A stretch of DNA of 64,000 bases from Cylindrodendrum hubeiense (taxonomy: Eukaryota > Ascomycota > Sordariomycetes > Hypocreales > Nectriaceae). Location of the stretch: the NCBI GenBank assembly GCA_014621425.1, contig JAANBB010000005.1, forward strand, positions 62,001-126,000. The letters are read 5' to 3'. The position numbers and the translations under genes are program-made. Of this stretch, positions 10,486 through 22,258 are shown piece by piece. Position 1 is the first letter of the stretch. Every line of letters starts with the position of its first letter. The notes under the pieces were generated by a model. The model saw only the letters and a program-made list of their open reading frames with translations. It had not been told where the DNA came from and made no database searches.

Positions 10486-13400
10486 ATGGTAGACTCTACG
10501 CAGCCAGGCCACGGCCTCTGGGGCGAAAATCCCCAAGGCGATGTCGTCGTGTCAGATGCCATTGAGGAATTCCATGAGCTTGGGCGGCAGTTGACGGCGC
10601 GATCATACCACTCGAGGGCCAATGCTCCTCAAAATGACGCCGCCAGTGACTCAACCCGTTGGTCTAATGATGCGTTCGACCTCCCCGAGTTTCTTCGAAG
10701 AGGCATCATCGACGCCAGGACACCCAGCGGAGATCCCGCAAAGAGACTCGGTGTTGCATTTAAGAACCTCACCGTCCGAGGTGCTGAGTCCTCTACAGCA
10801 GCCGTCAAGACGCTACCGCGAGCCATTATCAACACCTTCGGCCCTGATTTGTGGACATTTGTCCGCGATAAGATTCCCGGCTTGAAGCTCGACAAAGGCC
10901 CCACTGTCAATCTCCTCCACGATTTTATTGGCACGGTTCGGCACGGTGAGATCATGCTCGTTTTGGGCCGGCCCGGATCTGGATGCTCGACATTTCTCAA
11001 GACGATTGCCAATCACCGCGACGAGTACGTTGGTGTAGAGGGCGAAGTGTACTATGGAGCAATCTCAGCAAAAGACCAGAAGCGTCACTTCAGAGGCGAG
11101 GTGGCCTACTGCGAGGAAGACGATCGGCATTTCCCTTCGCTCACGGTTTGGCAAACACTCTGGTTCGCGCTGAAAAACAAGACGCGAAAGAAGGATGAGT
11201 GGACGATTCCGGTGGTCTTGGACGCCTTCCTGCAAATGTTTGGAATCGAGCATACGAGAAAGACGTTGGTCGGCGATGAACACATTCGTGGTGTTTCGGG
11301 TGGAGAGCGGAAACGAGTCAGCTTAGCTGAGACCTTGGCTACCAGAGCATCGGTGGTTTGCTGGGACAACTCGACGCGCGGGCTCGACGCAAGCACAGCT
11401 CTGAGTTTCGCCAAGGCACTCCGTGTCTTTACGGATGTCAGCCAAAGGACAACGTTGGTGACCCTGTATCAAGCAGGAGAGTCTATCTATGAGCTGATGG
11501 ATAAAGTCCTCGTCATCGATGACGGACGTATGCTTTTCCAGGGGCCCGCGTCTGAGGCGAAGAAGTATTTTGAGGATTTGGGGTACTGGTGCCCTCACAG
11601 ACAGTAAGGACCAATCCCCACAAGGTGAATTGACTGAAAGACTGACACCGTGACAGAACCACAGCAGACTTCTTGACCGCCATCTCAGACAAGAACGCGC
11701 GGCGCTTCCAGCCCGGCCGAGAAGAAACAACACCTAAGACCCCCGAGGAACTTGAACAAGCGTTCCGCCAGAGCCCCCATTACCAGAGAATCCTTGCCGA
11801 TGTTCAGGAATATGAGGGCGACAGCCAAGGCCCCGAAAACGAAAAGCACAGGACATTTCACGAGACGGTGCAACAATCCAAGTCTAGACATGTCACCAAA
11901 TCCTCTTCATTTACAATTTCCTATCCCCGTCAGGTTCTCGCCTGCCTCCATCGCCAAACCTGGCTTCTCTACCATGAGCGCAGCTCATTTTACACGAAGC
12001 TCTTTATCATTCTCAGCATCTCCATAATTGTTGGATCTCACTTCGTTGATATTGACTCCGGCGCCACCTCTTCTGCCTTCTCAAAGTCTAGCATGGCCTT
12101 CTTCGCCATTGCTTTCGTCGGCTGGTTGCAATTCGCCGAGTTGATGCCGGCTATTGTCGGCCGGGTCACATTGCAGAGACAAAGAGAGTTTGCCTTCTGT
12201 CGCCCGTCGGCTATTGTGCTGGCTAGAGCGATTTTGGACATTCCTCTCTTGTTCGTCATGGTCATCTCGCTGGCTATTCCGTTTTATTTCCTCGCACGGT
12301 TCGACGTTGACGTCAGCAAATTCTTCATTTTCACGCTGTTCATCTACGTCGTGTCATTCTCACTTACGGCCATGTTCCGCATGTTCGCGGCGTTCTCGAG
12401 CACAGTTGATGATGCGATTCGCTTCGTTGGTGTCTGTGAGTATTACCATGTCTGAATAAGCGAAAACTGAACTAACGTATCCAACAGTCATGAACATCAT
12501 GTTCATATTTACAGGCTACGTCATCCCCAGAAGCACACTGCTGAGCGATGTTCCGTGGTATGGTTGGTTCACCTACATCAACCCCGTTTCCTACGGATTT
12601 GAGGCGTTGCAGACAAATGAGTTCAACGGCCTCAACATGACCTGCAGTGAAGTAAACTTGGTCCCTCGCGGACCGAGCGTGCAGTCTGGATACCAAGGTT
12701 GCAGCTTGCCAGGAGCCGATGCTGGTAGCACCCAAGTCGATGGCCTGACTTACCTCGAGGTCTCATTTAACTTGTAAGTCCAAACTCAACCATTAGATCA
12801 TTGTAGTTAACTAACAAAACAAGCCTTCGATCAAATCTCTGGCGCAATTTTGGCATTATCATCGCCTTCACGATCTTCTTCCTCGTTCTCAACGTCGTGG
12901 CCGTTGAGAAGATCAGACTCGCAGACTCCAGCACTCAGTCGACCGTCTTCGCCAAACCGCCTACGAAGAAAGATGACCGCGAGGAGACTGAGGCCGAGAC
13001 CGACGATGCATTCGAAAAAATCGGTGACGGAAAAAGCGTCTTCACCTTCAAAAACATCAACTACACGGTTCCATATGGCTCTAGTCAACTTCAATTGCTA
13101 AACAACGTTTCCGGGTACGCCAAGCCGGGAAAGATGGTGGCTCTGATGGGAACCTCTGGTGCTGGAAAGACGACTTTATTGAATACTCTCGCTCAAAGAC
13201 AAACCGTGGGTGTGGTGTCTGGGGACATGCTCATCAATGGAAGCGCCCTTGGCGAAGAGTTTCAGCGTGGGACAGGTTTTTGCGAGCAGCGAGATATTCA
13301 CGAGGGCTCGTCTACGATTCGAGAAGCGTTAGAGTTCTCGGCCTTGTTAAGACAGGAGAGACACATTCCTCGCAGTGAAAAGATTGCCTATGTCGACCGC

Positions 13401-15193
13401 ATCATGCACCTTCTCGAGTTGGATGATCTTGAGCACGCCCTCATCTCATCCTTGACCGTCGAGCAGCGCAAGCGGGTTACTATTGGTGTTGAGCTTGGTG
13501 AGTCTTTACCCAAGATATATACATTCATGACTGATTGCTAAAATATCGCAGCGGCAAAACCCTCACTCCTCCTTTTCTTGGATGAGCCAACTTCTGGCCT
13601 TGACAGTCAATCAGCTTATTCCATCGTCCGATTCCTTCGAAAGCTCTGTGATGCAGGACAAGCCATCATCTGCACTATTCACCAGCCCTCCTCTGACCTG
13701 ATTGAGCAGTTCGACATGATCCTCGCCCTGAACCGTGGAGGAAACACCTTCTACTTCGGCCCGGTTGGAGAAAATGGCTCTGTCGTTGTCGACTACTTTG
13801 CCGCCCGTGGATTTCACTGTTCCCCAAACCAAAATGTGGCCGAATTCATCCTTGAAACTGCCTCGAGAACAAGCGTCAATGAACAGGGAGTCTCAGTCGA
13901 CTGGAATGAGGAGTGGCGGAAGAGTGCAGAGGCCAAAGAAGTTGATGACGAAATCGACAGGATCAAGACCGAAAAGAGAGAAATCAGTACATCTAACAAA
14001 CGGCCCACGAAGTTTGCAGCTCCGACATGGTATCAATGCCTGTTGCTCACCAAGAGAACTTTCATCAAGCATTGGAGGGAGCCGCATTACGCTTACGGTC
14101 GTCTCTTCATCCATGCCACCATGGGACTCATTAGCGGTTTCGTAAGTTAACTTCCTGATACCTTTGAAGTGTAAAATTTATCTGACAAAACTAGACATTC
14201 TGGGATCTGTCGAACGATGTCGCCTCGCTGCAGAACCGCATGTTCACCAACATCATATACCCTTTCTTCGTACCTCCCTCGGTTGTAAACAGTGTCGTTA
14301 TCTATTTCTTCCGCAGTCGGGATCTTTGGGAAGACCGCGAGCTACCGAGCTGTACATATGGCTGGGTTGCGTTTTGCACAGCCAACGTTCTGACGGAAAT
14401 CCCGATGTCCATTGTCGCTGGCACCATTTACTTCCTGTTGTGGTATTTCCCAGCAGGACTTCCGGTTGCTTCTTCAATCTCGGGATATGTTTATTTGATG
14501 ACAATTCTGTGGTCTCTGTTCATGGCCAGTTGGGGTCAGTGGATCGCGTCTTTTGGGCCGAAATATGGCACGGTTTCGAATGTGAGTTGGCTTGAGATGC
14601 CGGACTTTCCCTTTTCTCATTCAAAACCCCATGCTGACAAGACTTCTTAGATTCTGCCGTTCTTTTTCTGCATTATTGCTCTTGTCAATGGTGTATTCGT
14701 ACCATACACAGAGCTACCTCCTGTGTGGAAATACTGGCTGTACTACGTTAACCCAGCGACGTGGTTTAGCAGAGGTGTTCTCTCCTCCATCATGCCCCTG
14801 GTATCGGTGGAATGCAGCGAGCTCGAGTTTGCGCGCTTCGATCCACCGCCAGGTTTGACTTGTGGAGAGTATGCCAACTCCTTTGTCGAGAATATCTCGA
14901 AGGCAGGGTATCTCCAAGACCAGAATGCGACGTCTGACTGTGGATACTGCCCTTACAGCAATGGTGCTGAGTTCATGGAGACCTTGAATGTACACATCGG
15001 GGACAAGTGGCCCTGTCTCGGGTACATGATTGTTTACGTAGTATTCAATTGCTTTCTGGTGTATCTTTTCATCTACACAGCTCGTATCAAGAGATGGACA
15101 TTTGGATTTGGGTATTTGGCAGAAGGAATGAGACGGTTGAAAACTACATTCAGGCAAGCAAAATCTGAGGACAGAGCCGACAACGGGGTATGA
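10486..15193 (+). CDS. PDR/ABCG-type multidrug ABC transporter
   Basis: Seven exons: 10486-11603, 11657-12435, 12488-12773, 12824-13497, 13552-14141, 14195-14581 and 14651-15193. They join in frame to 1458 residues, the normal size for full-length fungal pleiotropic drug resistance pumps. Order is NBD1-TMD1-NBD2-TMD2. NBD1 has the degenerate Walker A GRPGSGCS (residues 161-168, Cys for Lys), signature VSGGERKRVSLAE and a CWDNSTRGLD Walker B. NBD2 has canonical GTSGAGKTTLLN, a divergent signature LTVEQRKRVTIG and LLFLDEPTSGLD. Opposite degeneracy of the two sites is typical of this family. TMD2 ends with cysteine-rich extracellular loops. Such pumps export azoles, plant defence compounds or own metabolites at the plasma membrane; the substrate cannot be read here. 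Tail to tail with an NLP-like gene. Confidence 0.95.
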
Positions 15194-15857
15194 TTCAAGC
15201 ATTTGAACGTATTAAATAAGAGGACCTCAGAAAGAGAATAGAATAAATGATTAATACTCTATGTTTTCTTGTCGCATTAAACAGCTGCTTAGACCGTGGT
15301 CCAGTCTCAGGGCTGTTACGTGTTCTATCTCAAGGGCCTTATCGCAGCTTCTAGGATCACCAAGAATGAACGGATGGTAAAAACGGGGACCTTTCGATTA
15401 AAGTAGTCATAAGCCAACGCTACAATCTGGGGTCAAATGGTCATAGATTTGGGAAATGCCCTTTAGTTTCGGTGTCAGTGTTTGTGTTAATGATGTACCT
15501 GAAGCTACCCCGGCCGTGCCACCACCTTGATGATCCCAATAGCCGGGAGTTGAGTCCTTAGGCTTCCACATGATAAAGCTACTTGTTGAAAGAAAGCAGT
15601 CTTGAAAATAAGGCGCCGACAGCGAAATCACCAGACCAGCAGATCTGAAATCCCTGACACGGTAGGGACTTATGAAAGAATACAAAGAGGACTGCTTCTG
15701 GAGAAACAGACCATGTTGATAGAAAGAGAAAGAGTTTGGAGGCCGAGGCAACTGTTGTGTCCATAGCTTATCCTCGCTAGCAGAGACTGCATGGCACCTT
15801 TGGATGCGGTATGCTTTCATAGCAATAGCTAGGGTGTATTGAGTCCACGCAACCTAT
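15194..15857. other. Intergenic between two convergent 3' ends
   Basis: Lies between the ABC transporter stop and the stop of the NLP-like gene on the other strand, so it should hold both 3' ends. A minus-strand frame at 15407-15820 shows no domain and no coding signature I trust. Confidence 0.5.
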
Positions 15858-16806
15858 TTAGAAGGTGCATATGTCGATGTTGGCGGGTGATGTGGCCTTG
15901 CCCCAGGACCAATTGGGGTTTAAGGCAGAGACGTGGCGAAGGTGGTTCTTAGCCCAGAACTGGTAGTCGCCGTTTCGGAAGTCGTAATCCGCATTGGGAC
16001 CGCAAGTGTCCTTGTAGCTGGTGGTGTGCCAGTCCTGGTGTACGGAGTGGTGGAATTTCCCGAAGTAGAACTTCCCGTGGTCCCGGTTTTTCTGCTGAAA
16101 GTTTTTCCAGTCATCCAAGCTGTTCAACCCATATGTTAGCTTTCTGCGTCTATTGGACTCAAATTTCTTCACGTCACAACCTACCCATCAAAGGTGTCAT
16201 TGATGTCCCCCCAGTTAATCTGCTTGTGTTTGCCGTCTGGGCGGTTCATTAGCCCAACACACGGGTGATTGAGTTGCTGAGAGGATAGATGTGCCTCACA
16301 CAGGTGAAGCTGCACTCACCTTGCTCCATCCTGACGGTATCTCGAACCCAAGAATCGCCGCCGTTGTTCTTAAAGCTGACAACGATGCCTTCCCAATCAC
16401 TCTTGTGGCCAGTGTCCTTCTTAAAATAGACATAGTAAATAATCTTCCAATTATTACCACATCTCTTCACAGACCAGTAGGTGGGGATGGTGCCAAAAGG
16501 TTCCCCAGCAACATTGCCGTAAAATGTGTTGGTGCCTTGGAATTGCGGCTGAGGCGGACAGTTGTTTGACAATTTTCGAATATTACAGTTGTCTGGGTCG
16601 TTGCCATTGGTCTGATGACCTCGACCATCTTCTGCAGCGGAGGGCATGCAAGTGCCAGAAGGCAAGTACCACATGGGCGCACCAGCCTCCGCAGCACCAA
16701 GACCGTTGTTGTTGGTGAAGGCACTTCCTTGGATGGGGTTATTGGCTAGCGCCGTCTGTGCTCCTAGAACAAGGGCTGAACAGACAAAATTGCCGATAGA
16801 CTTCAT
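15858..16806 (-). CDS. NPP1/NLP-like secreted protein (divergent)
   Basis: Three exons, 16806-16320, 16236-16185 and 16119-15858, encode 266 residues in frame with canonical GT-AG introns of 83 and 65 nt. Residues 1-21 are a signal peptide. The NPP1 family heptapeptide, classically GHRHDWE, appears as GHKSDWE at residues 133-139. The first His, Asp and Glu, which bind the metal in studied necrosis- and ethylene-inducing NLPs, are kept, while Arg-His is replaced by Lys-Ser. Paired cysteines and a WGDIND-type strand support the fold. NLPs act outside the cell, the cytolytic ones on plant membranes; many divergent fungal members are not toxic, and activity of this one cannot be predicted. The start at 16806 is preferred to 16839 because the signal peptide begins there. 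Confidence 0.82.
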
Positions 16807-17052
16807 AATGGCGAAGCGGAATGATAACTTTGATGACAAAGAGGTCTTAGAGCTTTATAAAATTTTCAAGCTTGGAACTAGTAAATGAAACAAGTGGATT
16901 TCGATTGAAGAGGGGGAATGGATTTGCTGCTTTATATGAACCATTACATTGCCAATTTCGTCACATGATTTAAATGCCTACATGTCCGTATAATCGTAGT
17001 ACGCAAGATCCAGTCGCAACGCATCTAGGCCATACCTCGGGGATCATTAGTT

Positions 17053-17156
17053 GATCATCAGTCAGCTTCGTATGGCTCAGTAAACATCAGTCCACCATCT
17101 GTCAGCCTCGTATAGTTCAGAGATGATATGTTCACCATCTGTGAACCTCGTATTTT
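17053..17156. repeat. Three imperfect ~38-40 bp direct repeats
   Basis: Copies at 17053-17090, 17091-17130 and 17131-17156 share a CACCATCTGTCAGCCTCGTAT-like core with drift (the first has CATCAGTCAGCTTCGTAT). They are non-coding and lie upstream of the NLP-like gene's 5' side. They could be a decayed minisatellite or repeated binding sites. Confidence 0.7.
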
Positions 17157-19044
17157 AATGGACGCGTCAACATATCCACAGCAGCAAAAGCTACACGAAA
17201 AGGCGGTGGAAAAAAGTACATTCGGGCTATCCAAGACTGTCGTATTGCATAACGAAAAGAGACTTAGTTTACCTGTTGTAATAAGAGTACGGGGGCCTTG
17301 GATAGCTTGTCTGTGCATTACTGACCATATTTTGCGTAAGTTTCATAGGTAGAGTGTGTTATGGAGATCATTTATTGAGTGAGGTGTATTAGTTACAGTG
17401 GAATAGTGGGGAGGGCTAGATCTACTGTAGAGACTGCGGACGATCAAAATAAACAATGAAGACAACTCTCATTGACAATAACGTACGGTATGGTCTGGCG
17501 TGGTAGTTCTTCAATTAATAATAACATTATTTCAGTAAATGGTTTACAAAATCCCAGTTGGAAGCGTAGAGCAACAAGCCACTTTAAAGATCTGAAACAG
17601 GAACTGCAATCTAAGAATAGGGCACTGTGCAGTCTGTGGTCCTGAAGTGAGGATGTCTCAGAAGCTCAGCCCGGCCACAGCCCAAACTCAGCCCAGCTTA
17701 GCCCAAACTAAGGTTTCCGTCGTCCACGCAGCTGCAGCTCAGCGTAAGGCAGCAGGAGCTGAGATCCAGGAATAGAAATGGAACCTTATGAGTACACAGT
17801 CAAGTTTCACATCCGCGACACTGCCATTCACGCCCATTATCATATTGACGTAGTACAAAATGCAAATGGATGCTACTTTTAGCAAAACATTGATACAGGG
17901 TAGGCTTGAAATAGGAATCATCGCCGGACTACGAAGAAAGAATGAGTTATGTCACGAGAGGAGTCTTACAAGATATTGCTCGCTGTGACTGAAAAAGGAC
18001 CGACTGCATATGCCGTATCGTTCCAGCTTAGTGAACCTGGTAGGTGGGACTTTTACTCTCTCCACCCGTGTCTCGAGTAGTTGCTATCACATCACACTTA
18101 TCTCGTGAGCAAAACCTGGCTCCACTAGCCTAAAGGTCAAGCACAGAGCGCAGCAATTGTGCATAAATATTATTAGTCATCCAACCATCTTCATATTCTC
18201 AAAGATGAGACGTTCGCTGTTTTCTCTCAAGTGATCAATATCACTCAGACTTCAAGATTTTACTATCACAATAGGGCCGGTCCATTGCCGATCCGTCAAA
18301 ATAAATCGTATACATTACCTGCAAATATTGGTAGCAGGAGTGATTTCAGTAGAAGAAGGATAAAAATCAACTCAGTTGGGCTAGCCAGTGGATGTAAGAG
18401 GCTGAAATATTCGAGTTAATATCGATCTGGACAGTCAGTATAGCTGAAGTGATATGTGTACAGTAGGGTAGTGCTTTCAGGGGTAAGATGTATCCTGGAG
18501 CAGTTGGCTAGAAGTTGGCTACGTGGTCAAATGACGAGACTTGTGCCATGAATAGCACTGGTAAGACAGTGAGAGTAGGACTGTGAGGTAAAATAGCCGA
18601 GGTTGTCAGCCGCAGGGGGCGGGAGAAGAAGGTGAATCAAAACCGGCAGGCTCTGTGCGATGTGACGTGGCAGCGTAGGCGTTTATCGGCCCGGGCTACC
18701 ATTGAGCGGGAGGTGTCTATGCATTTCTGTCTCACCTTTGCATCAGCTTGCCCAAATGTTAAGCCCCCCTGGACCCAGTGGGCAGTGATATTGAGACAAG
18801 GCCATTAAATAAAGAATCAATCACATATCATGGGACCTATGAAGCTGAAATCCTGCACACATTGCATTTCTGATTGGGGACTATTCCGAGCTGAACCATC
18901 AGCAGTCAGCTTTGACGCATGCACCTTTGAGTGTGACTCTCAAGCCGCTCTCGAACACTATTAGTTCATTTCTGTTTAAGGTGGCTGACCTGTGACGTAT
19001 TTCTGATGTATGAGGTTTGGTAGGGGGCTAGTTCAAATGCGCAG

Positions 19045-19051
19045 TATATAA
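19045..19051 (+). promoter_or_regulatory. TATA-box-like element
   Basis: TATATAA at 19045-19051 is followed about 35 bp later by a pyrimidine/CA-rich leader with CAATCACAAACAACA, the look of a fungal core promoter and 5' leader. It would drive transcription toward 19277. Confidence 0.4.
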
Positions 19052-19276
19052 GGCCACTTTGAACTCACTTCTGTTGCGCTCATCAAACAGCGCAATCACA
19101 AACAACATTAAGAATAAAGATTCCCAATTATTTCATCTTATATTCTAGCTCTACGTCTATTTCCTCTTACCATCCTTGCCAACGTCAGCGAAGCTAAGCA
19201 CGTTATCCCACACTCGTACTCTTCAATATCCACCACTCTCTCTACCCGAAAGGAGACCTGAGCCTTGAATACTACA

Positions 19277-19510
19277 ATGGAGTCTATCAACAACGGGAAA
19301 CAGACGTGCATCATTGTCGGTGGGTCCTGCAGAGGCAATGCGGACTTCTATAGGCCCAACAGAAACCTGTCCCCCAAGAACCAACACAAGATTGCAAGAG
19401 CCAGATGTCTGGAGCGAATAAAGAATGTCAAAAGGACCGGGGACATTGCAGCAGACCCATTGTCCAACTTTTTCGAATACCTTAGGCACCAAGGACATCT
19501 GTCGGTCTAG
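19277..19510 (+). CDS. Doubtful small protein of 77 residues
   Basis: A reading frame starts with a good context (CTACAATGG) about 230 bp after a TATA-like element and a typical leader. The product is basic and Cys/Asn-containing, without signal peptide, membrane segment or known domain. A longer minus-strand frame covers the same bases, so this could be a non-coding transcript or chance. I list it only because of the promoter context. Confidence 0.22.
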   Translation: MESINNGKQTCIIVGGSCRGNADFYRPNRNLSPKNQHKIARARCLERIKNVKRTGDIAADPLSNFFEYLRHQGHLSV

Positions 19511-20170
19511 GAGGGGTAAATGGTTCGATTCCTCCCTCGGAAAGGCAGAGCGCATTGATGAATTCTGCCAGGGCCGCGGTGATATCTGTGCGGATTGTGA
19601 CTGGGCCGAGCGTGGTGCATTCACGTCGGGAGACGACCGGGATCAGATATGTGTTACTAGCACGTGTGTTGTGGCTCCCTGTCCCCGCGTGGGGAGGTGT
19701 CCAATGGTCGCTCGTGCTGTACCCCCCGGAGTTCTTGGGCAGTGGAGACTTTCGTGGATTGGGTTGGATGCCGGAGTTGGCGAACGTTGTGGGGTAGATC
19801 GCAAGAAATGATGGGTGGATGATAATGATCAGATAGCTGCAGTTTCGAGACTAGCATAATGGGAAGTGCTGTGATAAGCAAGGGTACAGTTACAGCTGCC
19901 GCTAAATCCTGGTCCAGATCCTAGGCATATATCATTCGTGAACTATTGAATAGTATTTATCGCGTCAATGGCGGAACTCTCAAGTATGCATCATGCTTCA
20001 TTCTTCATTTCAGTTTTTATGGACCTATCGACAAAGAAAATCCTAACGCAATCCCCAATTCCATCGCTTGACATTAACACCTTACTGAGCCATAGGCATC
20101 AGCAAGGGCATCATCAATCCCGCCTTGCAGATTTTAAAATGCAATCATACGCTAGAACTGACTAGATAGT

Positions 20171-20578
20171 CTAGTAGAGACCAACACAGATGTCACCCTT
20201 GACGCGGGCAGTCAGGTGGACCTCAGCCTCGAGGTCGAGCTTGATGCCGACAAGGAGAGCGGCGGACTTCTGCTTGCCCTCATCGTCGGTGGCACCGCGG
20301 AGCAGCTGGCCTGGACAAGATTGTGAGATGTTGTTCGAGATCGGGGGGTTTATTGTCGAAAGACTTACCAGCAGGGCGGTTAAGACCGGTGGCGGTGGGC
20401 AGAGGAACAACAAACTGGCGCTGGTTGCGACCCTCGTTGTCGGAGTCGTAGGCGGTGGTGTTGGCGAGGCTGTGAAGAGTTAGATTGGCCATGAAGGGGA
20501 TTGGTTGTGATGTTCATCCGTAGCAGGTGACGCTCAAAGATGGGTGGCAGGGGTGACTTACGCGCTGGGAGCAGACAT
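20171..20578 (-). CDS. Small conserved-looking fungal protein, 85 residues
   Basis: Three exons, 20578-20562, 20469-20369 and 20310-20171, join in frame to 85 residues; the first exon has only 17 nt and the donors are GTAAGT. The protein starts MSAPSALANTTAYDS and holds QFVVPLPTATGLNRPAG and a C-terminal half that looks like an amphipathic beta-rich segment ending DICVGLY. Codon use is strongly biased to C-ending codons, as in highly expressed genes, and the leader is pyrimidine-poor on this strand. I believe near-identical small proteins occur in other filamentous ascomycetes but cannot name a function. No signal peptide. Confidence 0.8.
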
Positions 20579-22258
20579 CTTGAATGTTGGTTGTTGGTAA
20601 AGGGGAAAAGGTTGTTGTTGAGTGTGTTGAAGGTTGAGTGTTAAGGATGGAAGTGATTGAAGTGATGAGGAGTTTGTTGGACTCTGAGGGTTGAAGAGAC
20701 GGTCTTATATAGGCGGATATCACTCACATCAGGCTGGTAATCGAGGCGTTGCATGCATCGTGCGTCTTTCATCGCTTGAGGCGCTGGCCGAAAACATCCG
20801 AAACGTCGCAGATGGCTTGAACAACACGATCGCTGTCAGTCCCTGATCCCTGGAGCAAACGAGAAGCACACTCAGCTAAACCTCCACATTTCATGTGTTG
20901 GCAAATCACGCCCCACAGCCAAAAGCACAGCGGGTCAGGGTACCCGAAACGGACATCCCGGGAGCTCCATACAAGTCGCGTCGATCGGCGTGTCAAGATG
21001 CTTCGTGGGCCTGCGCAGGCGCCAAAAGCAACCTCGCCAGGCCTGCATGCGAGACATCGGCCGCAATGATGAGGGGCCCCTTCCGATCCCCCTTCCGATT
21101 CCCCGCAGTAAATGTCCGGCATTCGCCTCGTCGGCTTCGCCATTTCATGCAAAAACTGACAATTGCGGCACCTTTGTCGGCCGCAGCCGCAGACCTGGTC
21201 CTGACAGCTCTCCACTGCCAGCTGGGGCGGACGGCGCGCTCAGGGCGCCAGCAACGAGATTGGCGCTATTAATAAATGCTGGCAGAGATCAATTGCGTTA
21301 ATAACAACGTCAATTGCCACCCGCCACTTCCTCACCCTTCAATCTTATTCAACTTTCTTTTGGCTCTCCGAATATCTCATAGAATTGCCGCACGTGGTCT
21401 CTTGTGCCGTGAGACCCGGCTCCTTCATCCTATCTGCCTCTGCCACGCCTTCGTTTCTAGGTAGTCTTCATATTGACATGGTATGCTGAATATTCCTGTG
21501 TGTTACACAGCAGTTCCTCCCACTGAAGCGAAAGGATGATGTAGGGTCAACTGCATGGGGAGCTTTGTTCGATTGGAATGAATTCCTTTGCAGGTGCGGA
21601 CATTCTCCTGATGGAGCTTTTCCATTTGCGATTTAAAATAGTCACTGTGGTTGTGGTCATTCAGCTGACTGGTAAAACGTCTGAGGCTTCTCAGGCAATT
21701 CTGCAACGCCCACGTTAAAATCTGCAGTCACACTGTCTTCACCATTGCGCTCCCAACTTTTACGTCTGTGCTGATGGACTTTTTGAACATGATGAATTGA
21801 ACTCCTCGCGGGGTGCAACAAATCGGTAGAGAGTAATGCGTTTCTTATTTTCATTCACAAAAGAATGCTTTCAAACTAAGTTCACAAAAGACTGTCGTGC
21901 AACTCGCGTTTTGTTCATCCGATCCCGTAGCGCCTACACACTAAACGGATGCATCAGAATACCCCACATCGTTCAAGCGCGTAGCTTGTAGTGTACAGAA
22001 CGGTACAATGCGAGATCATCACAAACTGCACCTGGAGAAGCAATGCAAGATTACCACATCAGTGATGTTCGTAGTGATTGGATGATCACCCCTGCTGCAT
22101 CTCTGTGGGGGCGGGACCTCAGCCAATGAAATACAAAAGCACCATTGTGCTGTTCACGAAGCTGATGACAGCCTGTGTTCGCAAAACCAACGACTTTTGG
22201 TGTCGGAGGATAAGCCGTTTCCCGACTTTTGATCTTTGCAACCCCCGGGAACTCTATC
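20579..22258. other. Intergenic between divergent genes
   Basis: Shared 5' region of the 85-residue protein (-) and the large mosaic regulator (+). GC-rich at 20770-21250, where overlapping open frames occur on both strands; these look like composition effects. No gene supported. Confidence 0.5.

Larger units (their letters stand above)
16807..20170. other. Long intergenic region with imperfect repeats
   Basis: About 3.4 kb with no confident gene. It contains a three-copy imperfect repeat (17053-17156), an AGCCC-rich patch near 17668-17712 and a promoter-like stretch at 19045 followed by one doubtful small reading frame. The remainder shows nothing I can name. Confidence 0.45.

Noticed and set aside
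10486..15193. Missing Walker A lysine in the first nucleotide-binding domain as a sign of inactivation
   Set aside because: The Cys substitution is normal for fungal PDR transporters, and the second domain is canonical.
15407..15820. 137-residue minus-strand frame between two convergent genes
   Set aside because: No domain; it falls in the expected 3' untranslated regions.
19500..19545. GGTTCGATTCC resembling a tRNA B box
   Set aside because: The bases on either side do not form a T-arm stem, and no acceptor stem or A box is found at the right distance.
20769..21301. Long open frames on both strands
   Set aside because: They overlap each other in a GC-rich patch where stops are rare; neither shows domain features.
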